Source of the DNA: Phenylobacterium aquaticum
Lineage (GTDB): Bacteria; Pseudomonadota; Alphaproteobacteria; Caulobacterales; Caulobacteraceae
Reading direction: 5' to 3'
NCBI RefSeq assembly: GCF_022695515.1
Contig: NZ_JALDPT010000001.1
Span: 248,001 to 312,000, forward strand
DNA: 64,000 nucleotides
Shown: positions 36,361-48,552 of the stretch, piece by piece
Layout: every line of letters starts with the position of its first letter
How positions within the stretch are numbered: position 1 is the stretch's first letter
Program-made: the position numbers and the translations under genes
The notes under the pieces: generated by a model
The model's input: only the letters and a program-made list of their open reading frames with translations
What the model was told of the DNA's origin: nothing
The model's database searches: none

Positions 36361-36869
36361 GCGCCGGCTCCCACCACGTCGCGGATGGCCGCGAGGATCT
36401 GGGGATAGGCCGAGCAACGGCAGATGTTGCCGCTCATGCGCTCGCGGATCTCGGCGTCGGTGGCGACGATGGCGGCGGTGAGGTCGGCGGTCTCCTGGCT
36501 CGGCCAGTTGTCGGCCAGCTCCTTCAGCATGCCGGCGGCCGAGCAAATCTGGCCCGGCGTGCAGTAGCCGCACTGGAAGGCGTCCTGCTTGAGGAAGGCC
36601 TCCTGCAAGGGGTGCAGGGCGTCGACCGTCCCCAGGCCCTCGATGGTGGTCACCTCGTCGCCGTCGTGCATCACGGCGAGCGACAGGCAGGAATTGATGC
36701 GCACCCCGTTCACCAGCACTGTGCAGGCGCCGCACTGGCCGTGGTCGCAGCCCTTCTTGGAGCCCTTGAGGTTCAGATGCTCACGCAGAGCGTCGAGCAG
36801 GGTGGTGCGGGGGTCGAGGTCAAGCGCCCTCGCCTGCCCGTTCACGGTCATGGTGGTCTTCAAAAACAC
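36357..36869 (-). CDS. paoA: 2Fe-2S subunit of molybdenum dehydrogenase (PaoA type)
   Basis: About 170 residues with two [2Fe-2S] domains: ferredoxin-like cysteines in '[17 protein letters not shown]' and the helical-domain cysteines in '[11 protein letters not shown]' and '[10 protein letters not shown]'. First gene of the paoABC operon, overlapping paoB (ATGA). The GTG at 36869 is close to GGGGAGG (only one or two bases); a TTG at 36863 has better spacing and may be the real start. No twin-arginine signal. Confidence 0.93.
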
Positions 36870-36919
36870 GCCTCCCCAGCGCGGGCCGCGACATAGCGGC
36901 GCGAGATTCTTTTTTGTGA

Positions 36920-37192
36920 TCAGGCCTCGCCCGGGGCGAGAGCCTTGACCGAAAGGGCGTGGACGGGTCCCGCCAGCTCCTCGGCCAGTGTGCGATAGAC
37001 CATCCTTTGGCGGGCGACCTTGGCGGCGCCCTCGAAGGCAGGGGCTTGAATGACTATGTTAAAATGGCTTTCGCCTCCGGCCGTCGCCCCCGAATGCCCA
37101 GCGTGGCGATCGGAGTCGTCCTGGATGTCCAGGCGGGTGGGCGCGAAGGCCTCGGTGAGTTTGGTGTGAATGGCCTCGAATATGGCGCCCAT
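36920..37192 (-). CDS. bolA: BolA-family protein
   Basis: About 90 residues with the BolA signature 'IQDDSDRHAGHSGA' including conserved histidine, 'HFNIVIQAPAFEGAAKVARQRMVY' and 'LAGPVHALSVKALAP'. BolA proteins work with monothiol glutaredoxins in iron-sulfur and iron regulation. The ATG at 37192 gives the usual N-terminus; a TTG at 37207 would add five residues. Divergent from the J-domain gene. Confidence 0.92.
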   Translation of the reverse strand: MGAIFEAIHTKLTEAFAPTRLDIQDDSDRHAGHSGATAGGESHFNIVIQAPAFEGAAKVARQRMVYRTLAEELAGPVHALSVKALAPGEA

Positions 37193-37244
37193 CGGCTCAA
37201 TCTTCAATTCTTGAAAGGGTCTCAGACCGCATCATACTTGGGAC

Positions 37245-37901
37245 ATGGCCGGCGCGTTTCAATACAAACCTAAGTTCGTCGATATCCGGGTCCGCCCGCC
37301 CTCCCCGGAGGACGCGGCGAAGACGGACGACGTCTATACGCTGAAGCCCGGCGAACGGGCTTGCGACCATCCGGGATGCCGGGTGGCCGGCAGCGCGCGT
37401 GCGCCGAAATCCCGCGACATGCTGAACGAGCACTACTGGTTCTGCCAGCCGCACGCGGCCGAATATAATCGCAACTGGAACTTCTTCGCCGGCATGAGCG
37501 AGGGCGAAATCCGCCAGCGCCAGGCCCAGAGCGCCACCGGCGACCGCCCGACCTGGGACCTGAAGGCCAGCCGCTTCTCGCGGGAGGCCGCCGCCGCCGC
37601 GCACGGCTTCGGCACGGGGACCGGGTTCCACGACCCCTTCAGCATGTTCGGCACCGGCGGTCGGGCGAGCCAGAACCCGGCCAATGCGCCCGAGCGCCGC
37701 AAGCTGGGCAAGATGGAGCGCAACGCGCTCGCCGACCTCGACCTCGACGACGACGCGGACGGCCCCAAAATCCGGGCCCGCTATACCGAGCTGGTCAAGC
37801 GCTGCCACCCGGACGCCAATGGCGGCGACCGCTCGGCCGAGCACAAGCTGCAGCGGGTGATCAAGGCCTACGCCACCTTGCGCAAAGCCAAGATGGTCTG
37901 A
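37245..37901 (+). CDS. J-domain protein with C-terminal DnaJ domain
   Basis: 218 residues. A Cys/His region ('ACDHPGCRVAGSARAP', 'HYWFCQPHAAEYN') occupies the first third, and the J domain is at the C-terminus (about 160-215) with the HPD motif in 'LVKRCHPDANGGDRSAEHKLQRVIKAYATL'. Co-chaperone for a DnaK-type protein. This gene beside bolA and cobS is a conserved alphaproteobacterial arrangement, so a link to metal-cofactor assembly is plausible but unproven. Confidence 0.9.
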   Translation: MAGAFQYKPKFVDIRVRPPSPEDAAKTDDVYTLKPGERACDHPGCRVAGSARAPKSRDMLNEHYWFCQPHAAEYNRNWNFFAGMSEGEIRQRQAQSATGDRPTWDLKASRFSREAAAAAHGFGTGTGFHDPFSMFGTGGRASQNPANAPERRKLGKMERNALADLDLDDDADGPKIRARYTELVKRCHPDANGGDRSAEHKLQRVIKAYATLRKAKMV

Positions 37902-37914
37902 GCCAGACAGCACA

Positions 37915-37942
37915 ACGCCGCCGATCATTTGACCGGCGGCGT
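37915..37942. terminator. Bidirectional terminator-like hairpin between convergent genes
   Basis: Perfect 9-bp stem, ACGCCGCCG (37915-37923) with CGGCGGCGT (37934-37942), 10-base loop. It lies between the J-domain gene and the RcnB-like gene that face each other. The T-run on the plus side is weak (GGGATTT). Confidence 0.6.
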
Positions 37943-37961
37943 CGGGATTTCAGCCGTCGAC

Positions 37962-38417
37962 CTAGTGGCCGTTAAGCAGGATCGACAGGATCACGCCGGT
38001 GGCGACGGCGCCCAGAATGTACTGGCCGTTGGATTCCCGCCATTCATAGCCCTGGGGCGGGCGACGCAGGTGGTGGCGGCGATAGTCGACGCGCTGAGCG
38101 CCCTGCCAGTCGTTGTAGCCCATGCGCTGGCCGCGCCGCCAATGGTGGCCGCCGCCATAGTCCTTGCCCCAGCCGCGATGTTCGCCGCGATCGCCGCTGC
38201 GGTCGTAGCCCGGGCGACCATAGCCCTGGCGGTCCCGATCGCGGTCATGACGGTCCCCGTCGCGACGGTCGCCGTGGTCGCGCTCGCCGGCGTCATGCCG
38301 GTCCTGACCCTGACCGGCCTGGTTCTGATTGTACTGGCCGTAGCCGTAGGGTTGGGCCGAGGCGACCGAGGCGGCGGCCAGCGACAGGGCGATCGCCCCG
38401 AGCAAGATCTTCTTCAT
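37962..38417 (-). CDS. RcnB-like exported protein
   Basis: 151 residues: signal peptide ('KKILLGAIALSLAAASVASAQ'-like), a long His/Arg/Asp/Gly-rich low-complexity middle ('DRHDAGERDHGDRRDGDRHD'), then an RcnB-like C-terminus with 'VDYRRHHLRRPPQGYEW' and a final hydrophobic segment ('YILGAVATGVILSILL'). RcnB in E. coli is a periplasmic protein for Ni/Co balance; here only the family resemblance is claimed. The neighbouring cobaltochelatase makes cobalt an attractive but unproven link. Confidence 0.85.
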   Translation of the reverse strand: MKKILLGAIALSLAAASVASAQPYGYGQYNQNQAGQGQDRHDAGERDHGDRRDGDRHDRDRDRQGYGRPGYDRSGDRGEHRGWGKDYGGGHHWRRGQRMGYNDWQGAQRVDYRRHHLRRPPQGYEWRESNGQYILGAVATGVILSILLNGH

Positions 38418-38512
38418 TGGAGGTCCTCGCGGCGCGGAGAGCGCCGACGCGCGCGGCCGATGGTTCGACCTGCGTGGGGACCCAACGGCCCGGCCTGACG
38501 GCGGTTCCGGCG

Positions 38513-39385
38513 CTAGGCCGGAACCTCGCCCGCCACCGTGGTGCGGTGCATGACCCGCAGATGGCCGTCATAGCCGCCTTCCGCGAAATGCACTGTGCAG
38601 CGGTTGTCCCACATGAGCAGCATCTTCGGCTTCCACTTGTGGCGATAGACATAGTCCTCGCCGGTCATGTGCTCGAACAGGAAGCCCAGCAGGGCACGGC
38701 TTTCCTTGAGCGAGAAGCCCTCTATCCCGTGGCTGTAGACCGGGCTGATGTAGAGCGCCTTGCGGCCGGTAACCGGGTGGGTGCGGACCAGGGGATGGGA
38801 AAGCGACTTGTCCGCCTCCTCCGAGACGATGATCTGCATGGTCCGCTTCTCAGTCTCGCGGGCGAAGACGCCCTTGGTCCCATAGGCGAAGCCGGCGGAA
38901 TGGACGGCGCGCAGGGGCGCGAGCATCTTCTGCATGCCGGGCGACAGATCGTCATAGGCCCGCGCGCAGTCGGCGAAGAGGGTGTCGCCGCCCACCGGGG
39001 GGACGACCTCGGAATGCAGGATGGTGGCCGCGGGCGGCTTGGGCTGGAAGCTCCAGTCGGAATGCCAGCCGGCCCCGAAATTGGTCGCCTTCTCGTCGGG
39101 CTCGCGGCGCAGCTCCAGCACATTGGGGTGGCCGGGCATGGGGGCGATGAAGGGATCGACGCCGAAGCGGCCGATCTGCAGGGTGAAGGCCTCCAGCTCG
39201 TTCAGACTGAGCGGCTGGTCGGGAAAGCTGACCACGCCATGGCGCGCCCAGGCGGCCTTGACCTCACTCAGCACCTCCGGCGCCAGGGGCCGCGACAGGT
39301 CCACGCCCACGATCTCGGCGCCGAAGCCGGATTCCTGAGGAAAGACCTGAATGGTGCGATAGGCTCCGGCGGCCTCTTTCAGCAT
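38513..39385 (-). CDS. TauD/TfdA-family Fe(II)/2-oxoglutarate dioxygenase
   Basis: 290 residues. Iron ligands are visible as His108-x-Asp110 ('GWHSDWSF') and His266 in 'WDNRCTVHFAEGGY', with the oxoglutarate Arg in 'GHLRVMHRTTV'. Substrate class (taurine, phenoxy-acid or other) cannot be told. GGGAG is nine bases before the ATG. A 9-bp hairpin (38503-38511 with 38517-38525) overlaps its stop codon. It faces away from cobS. Confidence 0.93.
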   Translation of the reverse strand: MLKEAAGAYRTIQVFPQESGFGAEIVGVDLSRPLAPEVLSEVKAAWARHGVVSFPDQPLSLNELEAFTLQIGRFGVDPFIAPMPGHPNVLELRREPDEKATNFGAGWHSDWSFQPKPPAATILHSEVVPPVGGDTLFADCARAYDDLSPGMQKMLAPLRAVHSAGFAYGTKGVFARETEKRTMQIIVSEEADKSLSHPLVRTHPVTGRKALYISPVYSHGIEGFSLKESRALLGFLFEHMTGEDYVYRHKWKPKMLLMWDNRCTVHFAEGGYDGHLRVMHRTTVAGEVPA

Positions 39386-39482
39386 GGCGTGTGCTCCCGA
39401 GATCACCCCATGTCAGTTTGGGGCTTTTCGCTATGAAACACCCGTTTGCATCGGGCGCGTAACCCTGTAATCGAACCGGATT

Positions 39483-40487
39483 ATGACCTCTCTCGCTGAC
39501 ATCCAAAACGACAAGCTGATCTCGATGGTCCCCGACAAGAAGGTTTCCGTTCGGGAAACCTTCGGGGTCGACGTGGACATGATGGTCCCGGCCTTCAGCG
39601 AGCGCGACTCGCATGTTCCGGACCTCGACCCGGCCTATAAGTTCGATCCCGAGACCACGCGCGCCATCTGCGCGGGCTTCGCCTTCGACCGCCGGGTGAT
39701 GGTCCAGGGCTATCACGGCACGGGCAAGTCGACCCACATCGAGCAGGTCGCCGCGCGCCTGAACTGGCCGCTGATCCGCGTAAACCTCGACAGCCACGTG
39801 TCGCGGATCGACCTGGTCGGCAAGGACGCCATCGTCCTGAAGGACGGCAAGCAGGTCACCGAATTCCGCGAAGGCATCCTGCCCTGGACGATCCAGCGGC
39901 CGATCGCGCTGGTGTTCGACGAATATGACGCCGGCCGCCCCGACGTGATGTTCGTGATCCAGCGGGTGCTGGAAGCCCAGGGCAAGCTGACCCTGCTGGA
40001 CCAGAACCGCGTGATCCGCCCGAACCCGTTCTTCCGGCTGTTCTCGACCACCAACACCATCGGTCTGGGCGACACCACCGGCCTCTATCACGGCACCCAG
40101 CAGATCAACCAAGGTCAGATGGACCGCTGGTCGATCGTGACGACGCTGAACTATCTGGCCCACGACGTGGAAGCCGAGATCGTGCTGGCCAAGTCGCCGC
40201 ACTACGACACGGTCGAGGGCAAGCGCCAGATCGCGGCCATGGTCCGCGTGGCCGACATGACCCGCAACGCCTTCATGAACGGGGACATCTCCACGGTCAT
40301 GAGCCCGCGGACCGTGATCACCTGGGCCCAGAACGCCGAGATCTTCGGCGGCGACATCGCGCTGGCCTTCCGGATGACCTTCCTGAACAAGTGCGACGAG
40401 CTGGAGCGCGGCACCGTCGCCGAGTTCTTCCAGCGCGCCTTCGGCCAGGACCTGCCGGAAAGCACCGCCCGCGTGAAGGTGGCCTAA
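39483..40487 (+). CDS. cobS: Aerobic cobaltochelatase subunit CobS
   Basis: 334 residues, MoxR-type AAA+ protein: Walker A '[10 protein letters not shown]' at 76-85, Walker B 'LVFDEYDAG' at about 143-151, sensor region '[12 protein letters not shown]'. CobS and CobT assemble with CobN to insert Co(II) into hydrogenobyrinate diamide on the aerobic B12 pathway. cobN is not in this window. In many alphaproteobacteria cobS and cobT are adjacent; here cobT starts 5.1 kb downstream on the same strand. Confidence 0.97.
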   Translation: MTSLADIQNDKLISMVPDKKVSVRETFGVDVDMMVPAFSERDSHVPDLDPAYKFDPETTRAICAGFAFDRRVMVQGYHGTGKSTHIEQVAARLNWPLIRVNLDSHVSRIDLVGKDAIVLKDGKQVTEFREGILPWTIQRPIALVFDEYDAGRPDVMFVIQRVLEAQGKLTLLDQNRVIRPNPFFRLFSTTNTIGLGDTTGLYHGTQQINQGQMDRWSIVTTLNYLAHDVEAEIVLAKSPHYDTVEGKRQIAAMVRVADMTRNAFMNGDISTVMSPRTVITWAQNAEIFGGDIALAFRMTFLNKCDELERGTVAEFFQRAFGQDLPESTARVKVA

Positions 40488-40548
40488 GGACCGCATTCCA
40501 GGCCCCGGGCGCCCGCGCGGCGTCCAGGGTCGGGTCGCACCGGGGCGA

Positions 40549-40571
40549 ATCCTCCTCAATTTGAGGAGGAT
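40549..40571. repeat. 23-bp perfect palindrome between cobS and a hybrid kinase gene
   Basis: Arms ATCCTCCTCAA (40549-40559) and TTGAGGAGGAT (40561-40571) flank a single T. With such a tiny loop a hairpin is strained, so an operator for a dimeric regulator is as likely as a terminator. No T-run follows. Confidence 0.7.
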
Positions 40572-40654
40572 GACCCTAGGTCGCGGCCGGCATTTACTGT
40601 TTCCTATCAATCCACCCTTGCAACTGGCGTCGGTTCAGTTTGCTTGGGACGCCC

Positions 40655-42796
<2,142 letters not shown>

Positions 42797-42878
42797 GTGC
42801 GATAGGGCCTGGACCGGACCGCTGCGACGGGCGATCCTGGACTCAACCAAAACGCGACGACGCACCCAAGGGAAGATC

Positions 42879-44042
42879 ATGTCCAGGACCCTGCTCGCGG
42901 CGCTTGCCGCCGGCGCGCTGACGCTTGGCGTCGCCCAGCCGACCCTCGCCCAGACCGAGCCGCCCAAGAACGACTACGCCGACGCCGCCAATTGGCTGTG
43001 CCGGCCGGGGCGGACCGACGCCTGCTCGGCCGACAACACCACAACTGTCGTGGCGGCCGACGGCAAGCTGACGGTCGAGACCTGGAAGGCCAATCCCAAG
43101 GCCAAGATCGACTGCTTCTACGTCTATCCCACCGTGTCCAACGATCCGGGCGAGATCTCGGACATGATCCCGGGGCCGGAGGAGAAGGCGGTGGTGACCA
43201 GCCAGCTGAACCGGCTGGGGTCCAAGTGCCGGATCTATGCGCCGATGTATCGCCAGTACACCCTGACCGCCCTGAGGGCCGCGGTGATGGCCGGACCGGG
43301 GCCCCGAAAGCCGCGCCCCAACACCGGCTACCTCGATGTGGTCGACGCCTGGAATTACTACCTGGCCCACGAGAACCATGGCCGCGGCGTCGTGCTGATC
43401 GGCCATTCGCAGGGCTCCGGCATGCTGACCCAGCTGATCGCCAGCGAGATCGACGGCAAGCCCAGCCAGAAGCTGCTGGTGTCGGCGATCCTGGCGGGGA
43501 CGCCCCTGCCGCTCGACAAGGGCAAGGCCACCGGGACCTTCAAGTCGATCCCGATCTGCACGTCCAACGGCCAGACCGGCTGCGTGGTCGCCTATTCCAG
43601 CTTCCGCGACACGATCCCGCCGCCGGCCAACAGCCGCTATGGCAAGCCGCGCGACGGGGATCCGACCAAGGAGGTCGCCTGCGTGAACCCGGCCGCGCTC
43701 GGCGGCGGCAAGGCCGTGCTGCACAGCTATCTGGCGACCGCCGCCAACGGCATGGACCCGGCCGCCTGGGTCAAGGGCGGACCGAAGATCGAGACGCCCT
43801 TCGTGTCCGTCCCCGGCCTGCTGACCGGGGAATGCGTGTCGAAAAACGGGTTCAACTATCTGGAAGTGCACGTGAACGCTGATCCGGCCGACCCGCGCAC
43901 CGATGACATCAAGGGCGACGTTCAGTACGGACCGCAGGTGGCCGCCGACTGGGGGCTGCACCTGATCGACGTCAATCTGGTGATGGGCGACCTGGTCGCC
44001 CTGGTGGGCGACGAGGCCAAGGCCTATCTGGCCAAGCGCTAG
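42879..44042 (+). CDS. DUF3089 exported alpha/beta-hydrolase-like protein
   Basis: 387 residues, signal peptide ('AALAAGALTLGVAQPTLAQ'), then the DUF3089 fold with the nucleophile elbow 'GHSQGSG' (Ser177) and 'DCFYVYPTVSNDPGEISD' near 80. These proteins are lipase-like; substrates are unknown. Several cysteines ('WLCRPGRTDAC', 'PICTSNGQTGC') may form disulfides, consistent with periplasmic location. Stands alone, facing the next gene. Confidence 0.9.
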   Translation: MSRTLLAALAAGALTLGVAQPTLAQTEPPKNDYADAANWLCRPGRTDACSADNTTTVVAADGKLTVETWKANPKAKIDCFYVYPTVSNDPGEISDMIPGPEEKAVVTSQLNRLGSKCRIYAPMYRQYTLTALRAAVMAGPGPRKPRPNTGYLDVVDAWNYYLAHENHGRGVVLIGHSQGSGMLTQLIASEIDGKPSQKLLVSAILAGTPLPLDKGKATGTFKSIPICTSNGQTGCVVAYSSFRDTIPPPANSRYGKPRDGDPTKEVACVNPAALGGGKAVLHSYLATAANGMDPAAWVKGGPKIETPFVSVPGLLTGECVSKNGFNYLEVHVNADPADPRTDDIKGDVQYGPQVAADWGLHLIDVNLVMGDLVALVGDEAKAYLAKR

Positions 44043-44048
44043 GCTGGC

Positions 44049-45173
44049 TCAGGCCGGCAGATCGCTCAGAGCGCGGGCGCGGCCGCCAAAGGCGGCGCCC
44101 GCAAAGGCCGAGACGCCGGGCCCGCTGATGAAGGGGATCTGCAGGGTCGCCGCGGCCTGGATCTCCTGCGGCGAGCGCAGGTTGGTGAGGGCGGTCCAGA
44201 GCCGCCGCTCGCGCCAGGTCGCCCGGCTGGTCAGCCAGCGGCTCACCGCGCCCTGGCGCTGGGCCGCCGTGCCGTCCGGCAGCACCAGGGTGGCGCTGGA
44301 GAACGCGCCCTCCTTCACATGGGCCGCCGGGAAGTCGGGGTCGGTGATCCTCAGATCAATATAGGCGAAGGCTTCGGCCAGGGTCGCCGACACCCACTGC
44401 AGAGCCCGAACAGAGATGTTGGACGGCAGGCCATAGACATTGGCCGCGGCCTGATTGCGGCGGCCGGCGGGCATGTCGCGCAGAAGCCTGACATAGGCCG
44501 GCCCGGTCGCGGGATCAGTCAGGCCGGCATAGGACATCGGGAAGAACAGCACGCCCACATGACCTGGCGCGGCCAGGATGCGCAGCCCCTCGGCGAGGCA
44601 GGCCAGATCGAACTCGGCCGCGACGCCGGGCGCCGGCAGGGTCGCGGCCCCGCCGACCAGGTTCTGGAGGCGTCCCTCAAGGGTCCGGCCCAGCACGTCG
44701 CCGATGAAACCCCGGCGCTCGAGGGAATAGATCCCCGCAAAGGTTGTCGCCGTCGCGGCGGGACGCGGAGCCTCGGCGACGGCGGCCGTCGGCGAGATAT
44801 CGGCGACCTGAGTGAGCCGCCCGCCGGGCGGCAGACGGGAGGGGTCGCGGAGACCCGACGCCAGGGCCTCGTCATCCAGGGCCGCGAAGGCCTGGACCGC
44901 GCTCATCCCGCCTTCGAACAGCAACAGCGACGGACCGATCCCGGCCGGCGACCCCAGGCTGCGCTGCAGCGCCGAGGCGGAGACCGCGAGCGGCGTGACG
45001 TCGATGCGCGCGGCGCCCGGGTCGGTCAGCAGGAAGGCGCAGGCGGTGATCTGGGCGAAGCGGCGCGGGGGCGACCAATTGCGGGCGAGAAACCCGTCGA
45101 TGACCTGGGCGAGGCGCAGTTGGGGCGCGCCAGGCTGAGCGCCGAAGATGCGAAGACAGCCGGCCGGTATCAA
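44049..45173 (-). CDS. Uncharacterised 374-residue protein beside cobT
   Basis: TTG start supported by GAGGGG eight bases upstream. The protein is soluble (no signal or membrane helix); it has a low-complexity centre (about 120-140) and a C-terminal half with aromatic and Arg-rich helices ('RALQWVSATLAEAFAYIDLRI', 'WLTSRATWRERRLWTALTNL'). I do not recognise a domain; a degenerate signalling (EAL-like) fold was considered but no catalytic motif is seen. It reads towards the DUF3089 gene. Confidence 0.7.
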   Translation of the reverse strand: MIPAGCLRIFGAQPGAPQLRLAQVIDGFLARNWSPPRRFAQITACAFLLTDPGAARIDVTPLAVSASALQRSLGSPAGIGPSLLLFEGGMSAVQAFAALDDEALASGLRDPSRLPPGGRLTQVADISPTAAVAEAPRPAATATTFAGIYSLERRGFIGDVLGRTLEGRLQNLVGGAATLPAPGVAAEFDLACLAEGLRILAAPGHVGVLFFPMSYAGLTDPATGPAYVRLLRDMPAGRRNQAAANVYGLPSNISVRALQWVSATLAEAFAYIDLRITDPDFPAAHVKEGAFSSATLVLPDGTAAQRQGAVSRWLTSRATWRERRLWTALTNLRSPQEIQAAATLQIPFISGPGVSAFAGAAFGGRARALSDLPA

Positions 45174-45298
45174 GTTCGGATCCCCTCACGACGCCCACCA
45201 CGCGGGAGGAGTGGTGGGGCCGCGATGGTAAACAAAACGTCTCGCCTTGAACGTGTATTCTGCGACATCGCGCCACAGACGAGACTATTCGTTCGGTC

Positions 45299-45478
45299 TC
45301 AGCCGCCGGTGATCTTCTTGCCGACGAAGGCGCCCAGCGCCAGGAACAGCACGAAGCCGACGACGCAGACGAAGAACAAGAGCTTGGCCACGCCCGCCGC
45401 CGCGCCCGCGACGCCGGTGAAGCCGAGGCCGCCCGCGATGAGCGCGATGACGGCGAAGATGAGAGCCCACTTCAGCAT
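45299..45478 (-). CDS. DUF1328 small membrane protein
   Basis: 59 residues starting '[22 protein letters not shown]', with a second hydrophobic half and a short basic end 'FVGKKITGG'. This is the DUF1328 (YtjA-like) pattern: two transmembrane helices. Function unknown. The family often has an RpoH- or stress-related expression, but nothing here shows it. Confidence 0.88.
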   Translation of the reverse strand: MLKWALIFAVIALIAGGLGFTGVAGAAAGVAKLLFFVCVVGFVLFLALGAFVGKKITGG

Positions 45479-45594
45479 TTCGAATTCCGATCCCAATCAG
45501 CCAAGGTCCGGCTGCACTAACGTGCGTTTCGGGGCGCCCGTTCCCGCACGCGGCGCTTCCCTACGCGCGCCCTTGCGCGCTATGGAAAAGGACC

Positions 45595-47544
45595 ATGGCC
45601 AAGAACCCTGAAAGCCCGATCGAGCCCTTCAAACGCGCGCTGGCCAACGCCGCGCGATCGCTGGCCGAGAGCCCGGACCTGGAGATCGTGTTCTCCGGCG
45701 AGGGCCCGCAGCTGGTGGGCAATCGGGCGGTTCTGCCCCACCCGCCCCGCGACCTGACCCCGACCGACGCCGCGCGCATCCGCGGCCTGGCCGACCAGAT
45801 GGCGCTGCGCATCTCGCACCACGATCCCGCGGCCCACGCCAAGACCCGCCCCGGCTCGGCCCAGGGCGCGCCGGTCTATGACGCCCTGGAGCAGACCCGT
45901 ATCGAGGCCCTGGGCGCCAATGCGCTGGGCGGGGTGCGCGAGAACCTCAAGGCCGTGCACGAGGCGGCCTGGGCCAAGCGCACCTTCAATCCGGTCGAGG
46001 CCGCGGCCAATCCGCCGGTCGCCGACGTGCTGTCGCTCTTGGTGCGCGAGCGCCTGACGGGCGTGGCGCCGCCGGCCGCCGCCCAGCCCCTGGTCGACCT
46101 GTTCCGCAAGGACATCGAGGCCCGGGCCGGGGACGATATCGAAAAGCTGGTCGCCGTGGTCGACGACCAGAAGGCCTTCGCCAAGGTGGCGCGCACCATC
46201 CTGCGCGACCTGGCCCTGGGCGACGACCTGACGGACGCCCCCGACCAGGCCGACGAGCAGGACGAGGACAGCGAGGACGGCGAATCCGAGAGCTCGGAGG
46301 ACGGCGACGACGGCGAAGGCGAAGGCCAGTCGCCGCAGCAGGCCTCCATGGACGAGAACGAGGCGACCCATCGCGAAAGCGAGGACGCCGACAGCCAGAT
46401 GATGCAGGCGGAGGATGATCCCAACGCCGAGGACACCGACGAGCAGCCCGACATGGGTGAGGGCGAGCAGCCTGCCCGCCCGGAGCTGAAGGGCGACGCC
46501 AAGACCGCCACCTACAAGGTCTTCACCACCGCCCATGACGAGGTGGTGGCGGCCGAGGAGCTGTGCGAGCCGGAGGAGCTGTCGCGCCTGCGCGCCTATC
46601 TCGACCAGCAGCTGGCCAGCCTGTCGAGCGTGGTGTCGCGCCTGGCCAACAAGCTGCAGCGCAAGCTGATGGCCCAGCAGAACCGCTCCTGGACCTTCGA
46701 CCTGGAGGAAGGGATCCTCGACGTCGCGCGCCTGACCCGGGTGATCGTCGATCCGACCGCGTCTCTGGCCTTCAAGGAAGAGGAAGACACCGAGTTCCGC
46801 GACACGGTGGTCACCATTCTGATCGACAATTCCGGCTCCATGCGCGGCCGCCCGATCATGGTCGCGGCGGTCTGCGCCGACATCCTGGCGCGCACCCTGG
46901 AGCGCTGCGGGGTCAAGACCGAGATCCTGGGCTTCACGACCCGCGCATGGAAGGGCGGCTCGTCGCGCGAGGACTGGCTGAAGGCCGGCAAGCCCGCCCA
47001 GCCGGGCCGGCTGAACGACCTGCGCCACATCATCTACAAGGCCGCCGACGCGCCTTGGCGCCGCGCCCGCCGTAATCTTGGCCTGATGATGCGCGAGGGT
47101 CTGCTGAAGGAGAACATCGACGGAGAGGCCCTGATGTGGGCGCACCAGCGACTGATCGGCCGGCCCGAGGCCCGCCGGATCCTGATGGTGATCTCCGACG
47201 GCGCGCCGGTGGATGATTCGACCCTGTCGGTGAACTCCGGCCACTATCTGGAGCGCCACCTGCGCGAGGTGATCGCCGAGATCCAGGACAAGAGCCCGGT
47301 GCAGCTGATCGCCATCGGCATCGGCCACGATGTGACCCGCTATTATCGGCGGGCCGTCACCATCGTGGACGTGGAGCAACTGGCCGGCGCCATCGTCGAC
47401 CAGCTGGCCGAGCTGTTCGACGAGGAGATCCGCAAGTCGAACCGCAAGACCGCGAGCCTCTTGCCGCCGCCGCCGACCACCCAGGGACCACAGGGTCCCG
47501 CCCGCCGCTCGACCTTCAAGGAAGTGCGGAGAGCCGTCGCGTGA
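45595..47544 (+). CDS. cobT: Aerobic cobaltochelatase subunit CobT
   Basis: 649 residues. N-terminal helical region, a long acidic linker at about 217-295 almost wholly Glu/Asp/Gly/Ser, and a C-terminal von Willebrand A domain with the metal site '[11 protein letters not shown]' (Asp411). CobT binds the CobS hexamer ring to form the ATP-driven part of cobaltochelatase. AAAGGA before the ATG. Its stop overlaps the next gene's GTG. Confidence 0.97.
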   Translation: MAKNPESPIEPFKRALANAARSLAESPDLEIVFSGEGPQLVGNRAVLPHPPRDLTPTDAARIRGLADQMALRISHHDPAAHAKTRPGSAQGAPVYDALEQTRIEALGANALGGVRENLKAVHEAAWAKRTFNPVEAAANPPVADVLSLLVRERLTGVAPPAAAQPLVDLFRKDIEARAGDDIEKLVAVVDDQKAFAKVARTILRDLALGDDLTDAPDQADEQDEDSEDGESESSEDGDDGEGEGQSPQQASMDENEATHRESEDADSQMMQAEDDPNAEDTDEQPDMGEGEQPARPELKGDAKTATYKVFTTAHDEVVAAEELCEPEELSRLRAYLDQQLASLSSVVSRLANKLQRKLMAQQNRSWTFDLEEGILDVARLTRVIVDPTASLAFKEEEDTEFRDTVVTILIDNSGSMRGRPIMVAAVCADILARTLERCGVKTEILGFTTRAWKGGSSREDWLKAGKPAQPGRLNDLRHIIYKAADAPWRRARRNLGLMMREGLLKENIDGEALMWAHQRLIGRPEARRILMVISDGAPVDDSTLSVNSGHYLERHLREVIAEIQDKSPVQLIAIGIGHDVTRYYRRAVTIVDVEQLAGAIVDQLAELFDEEIRKSNRKTASLLPPPPTTQGPQGPARRSTFKEVRRAVA

Positions 47545-48524
47545 TCGCGCCTCCCCTGCGCCGTTGGGGAGGCATTTTCGCGGCCCTGGCGCTTTGCGCC
47601 TGCTCGCAGCCGCCGACCGCCCTGCCGAAGGGGCCGATGGCGGCCGGGCCGCATGTCACGGTCACGGCCGAGGCCGTTCCGCTCAACACCAAGGACCCCG
47701 CCCAGGACCGGCTGGGGAACTTCGCCTATGCCGGCGGCCTGGCCCTGACCTCGAACGACACAGCGCGCCTGCATGGCCTGTCGGATCTGAAGGTGCTGGC
47801 GGGCAATCGCATCGTCTCGGAGAGCGACGAGGGCGACCTGCTGGAAGCTCGGCTGATGCTGGACGCCAAGGGGCGGCTGACCGGCCTGGCCGACGCCCGG
47901 ATGAGCGTGCTGCACGGCCCGGACGGCGAACCCCTGCAGGGCAAGAACGAGTCGGACGCCGAGGGCATCGCCGTGCTGCCGGATGGCGACCGGCTGGTCA
48001 GCTTTGAGGAGGATGACCGCATCCTGCTCTATCCGGCCAAGGGCGGCGCGCCGCACGTGGTCAATTCGCCCAATGTGGTGTTCCGCCACAACCTGGGCAT
48101 GGAGGCGCTGGCGGCCGATCCGTCCATCGCGCCGGACGCCTATCGCGTCGGCCAGGAGGATACGGGCCAGACCTGGATCTGCCGGCTGAGCGCCCCTTGT
48201 GTCGCCGATCGCAAGATCGACGTGCCCCTGGGCTCGGGCTTGACCGCCATGGCCCCCCTGCCCCAGGGCCGCATCGCCTATCTGATCCGCGCCTGGGATC
48301 CCTGGCGGGGCAGCCGCGTCACCCTTTTGGTGCTGGACGCCCAGGGCGCCCAGGTCGACCGCGCGGAATTCGCGCCGCCCCTTACCGTCGACAATTTCGA
48401 GGGCCTGGGCGCGGTGGCGAAGGCCTCCGGCCAGGTCCGCTTCTATCTGATTTCAGACGACAATTTTTCCGCCAAGCAGCGCACCCTGCTGCTGGCCTTG
48501 GACTGGACGCCGCCGGCCCGATAA
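47541..48524 (+). CDS. Esterase-like/phytase-fold exported protein
   Basis: 327 residues with a lipoprotein-like N-terminus ('[13 protein letters not shown]'). The body reads as a beta-propeller of the 'esterase-like activity of phytase' family: '[12 protein letters not shown]', '[30 protein letters not shown]', '[25 protein letters not shown]'. GTG start coupled to cobT. In alphaproteobacteria this gene often follows cobT. Enzymatic activity is not established. Confidence 0.85.
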   Translation: MIAPPLRRWGGIFAALALCACSQPPTALPKGPMAAGPHVTVTAEAVPLNTKDPAQDRLGNFAYAGGLALTSNDTARLHGLSDLKVLAGNRIVSESDEGDLLEARLMLDAKGRLTGLADARMSVLHGPDGEPLQGKNESDAEGIAVLPDGDRLVSFEEDDRILLYPAKGGAPHVVNSPNVVFRHNLGMEALAADPSIAPDAYRVGQEDTGQTWICRLSAPCVADRKIDVPLGSGLTAMAPLPQGRIAYLIRAWDPWRGSRVTLLVLDAQGAQVDRAEFAPPLTVDNFEGLGAVAKASGQVRFYLISDDNFSAKQRTLLLALDWTPPAR

Positions 48525-48552
48525 CGGCGCGACATATATTAGGAGGACACCC

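Noticed and set aside
38503..38525. 9-bp hairpin at the end of the TauD-like gene
   Set aside because: It overlaps the stop codon and has no T-run, so I do not call it a terminator.
45580..47379. 599-residue open frame antisense to cobT
   Set aside because: Shadow of cobT; low-complexity composition and no domain.
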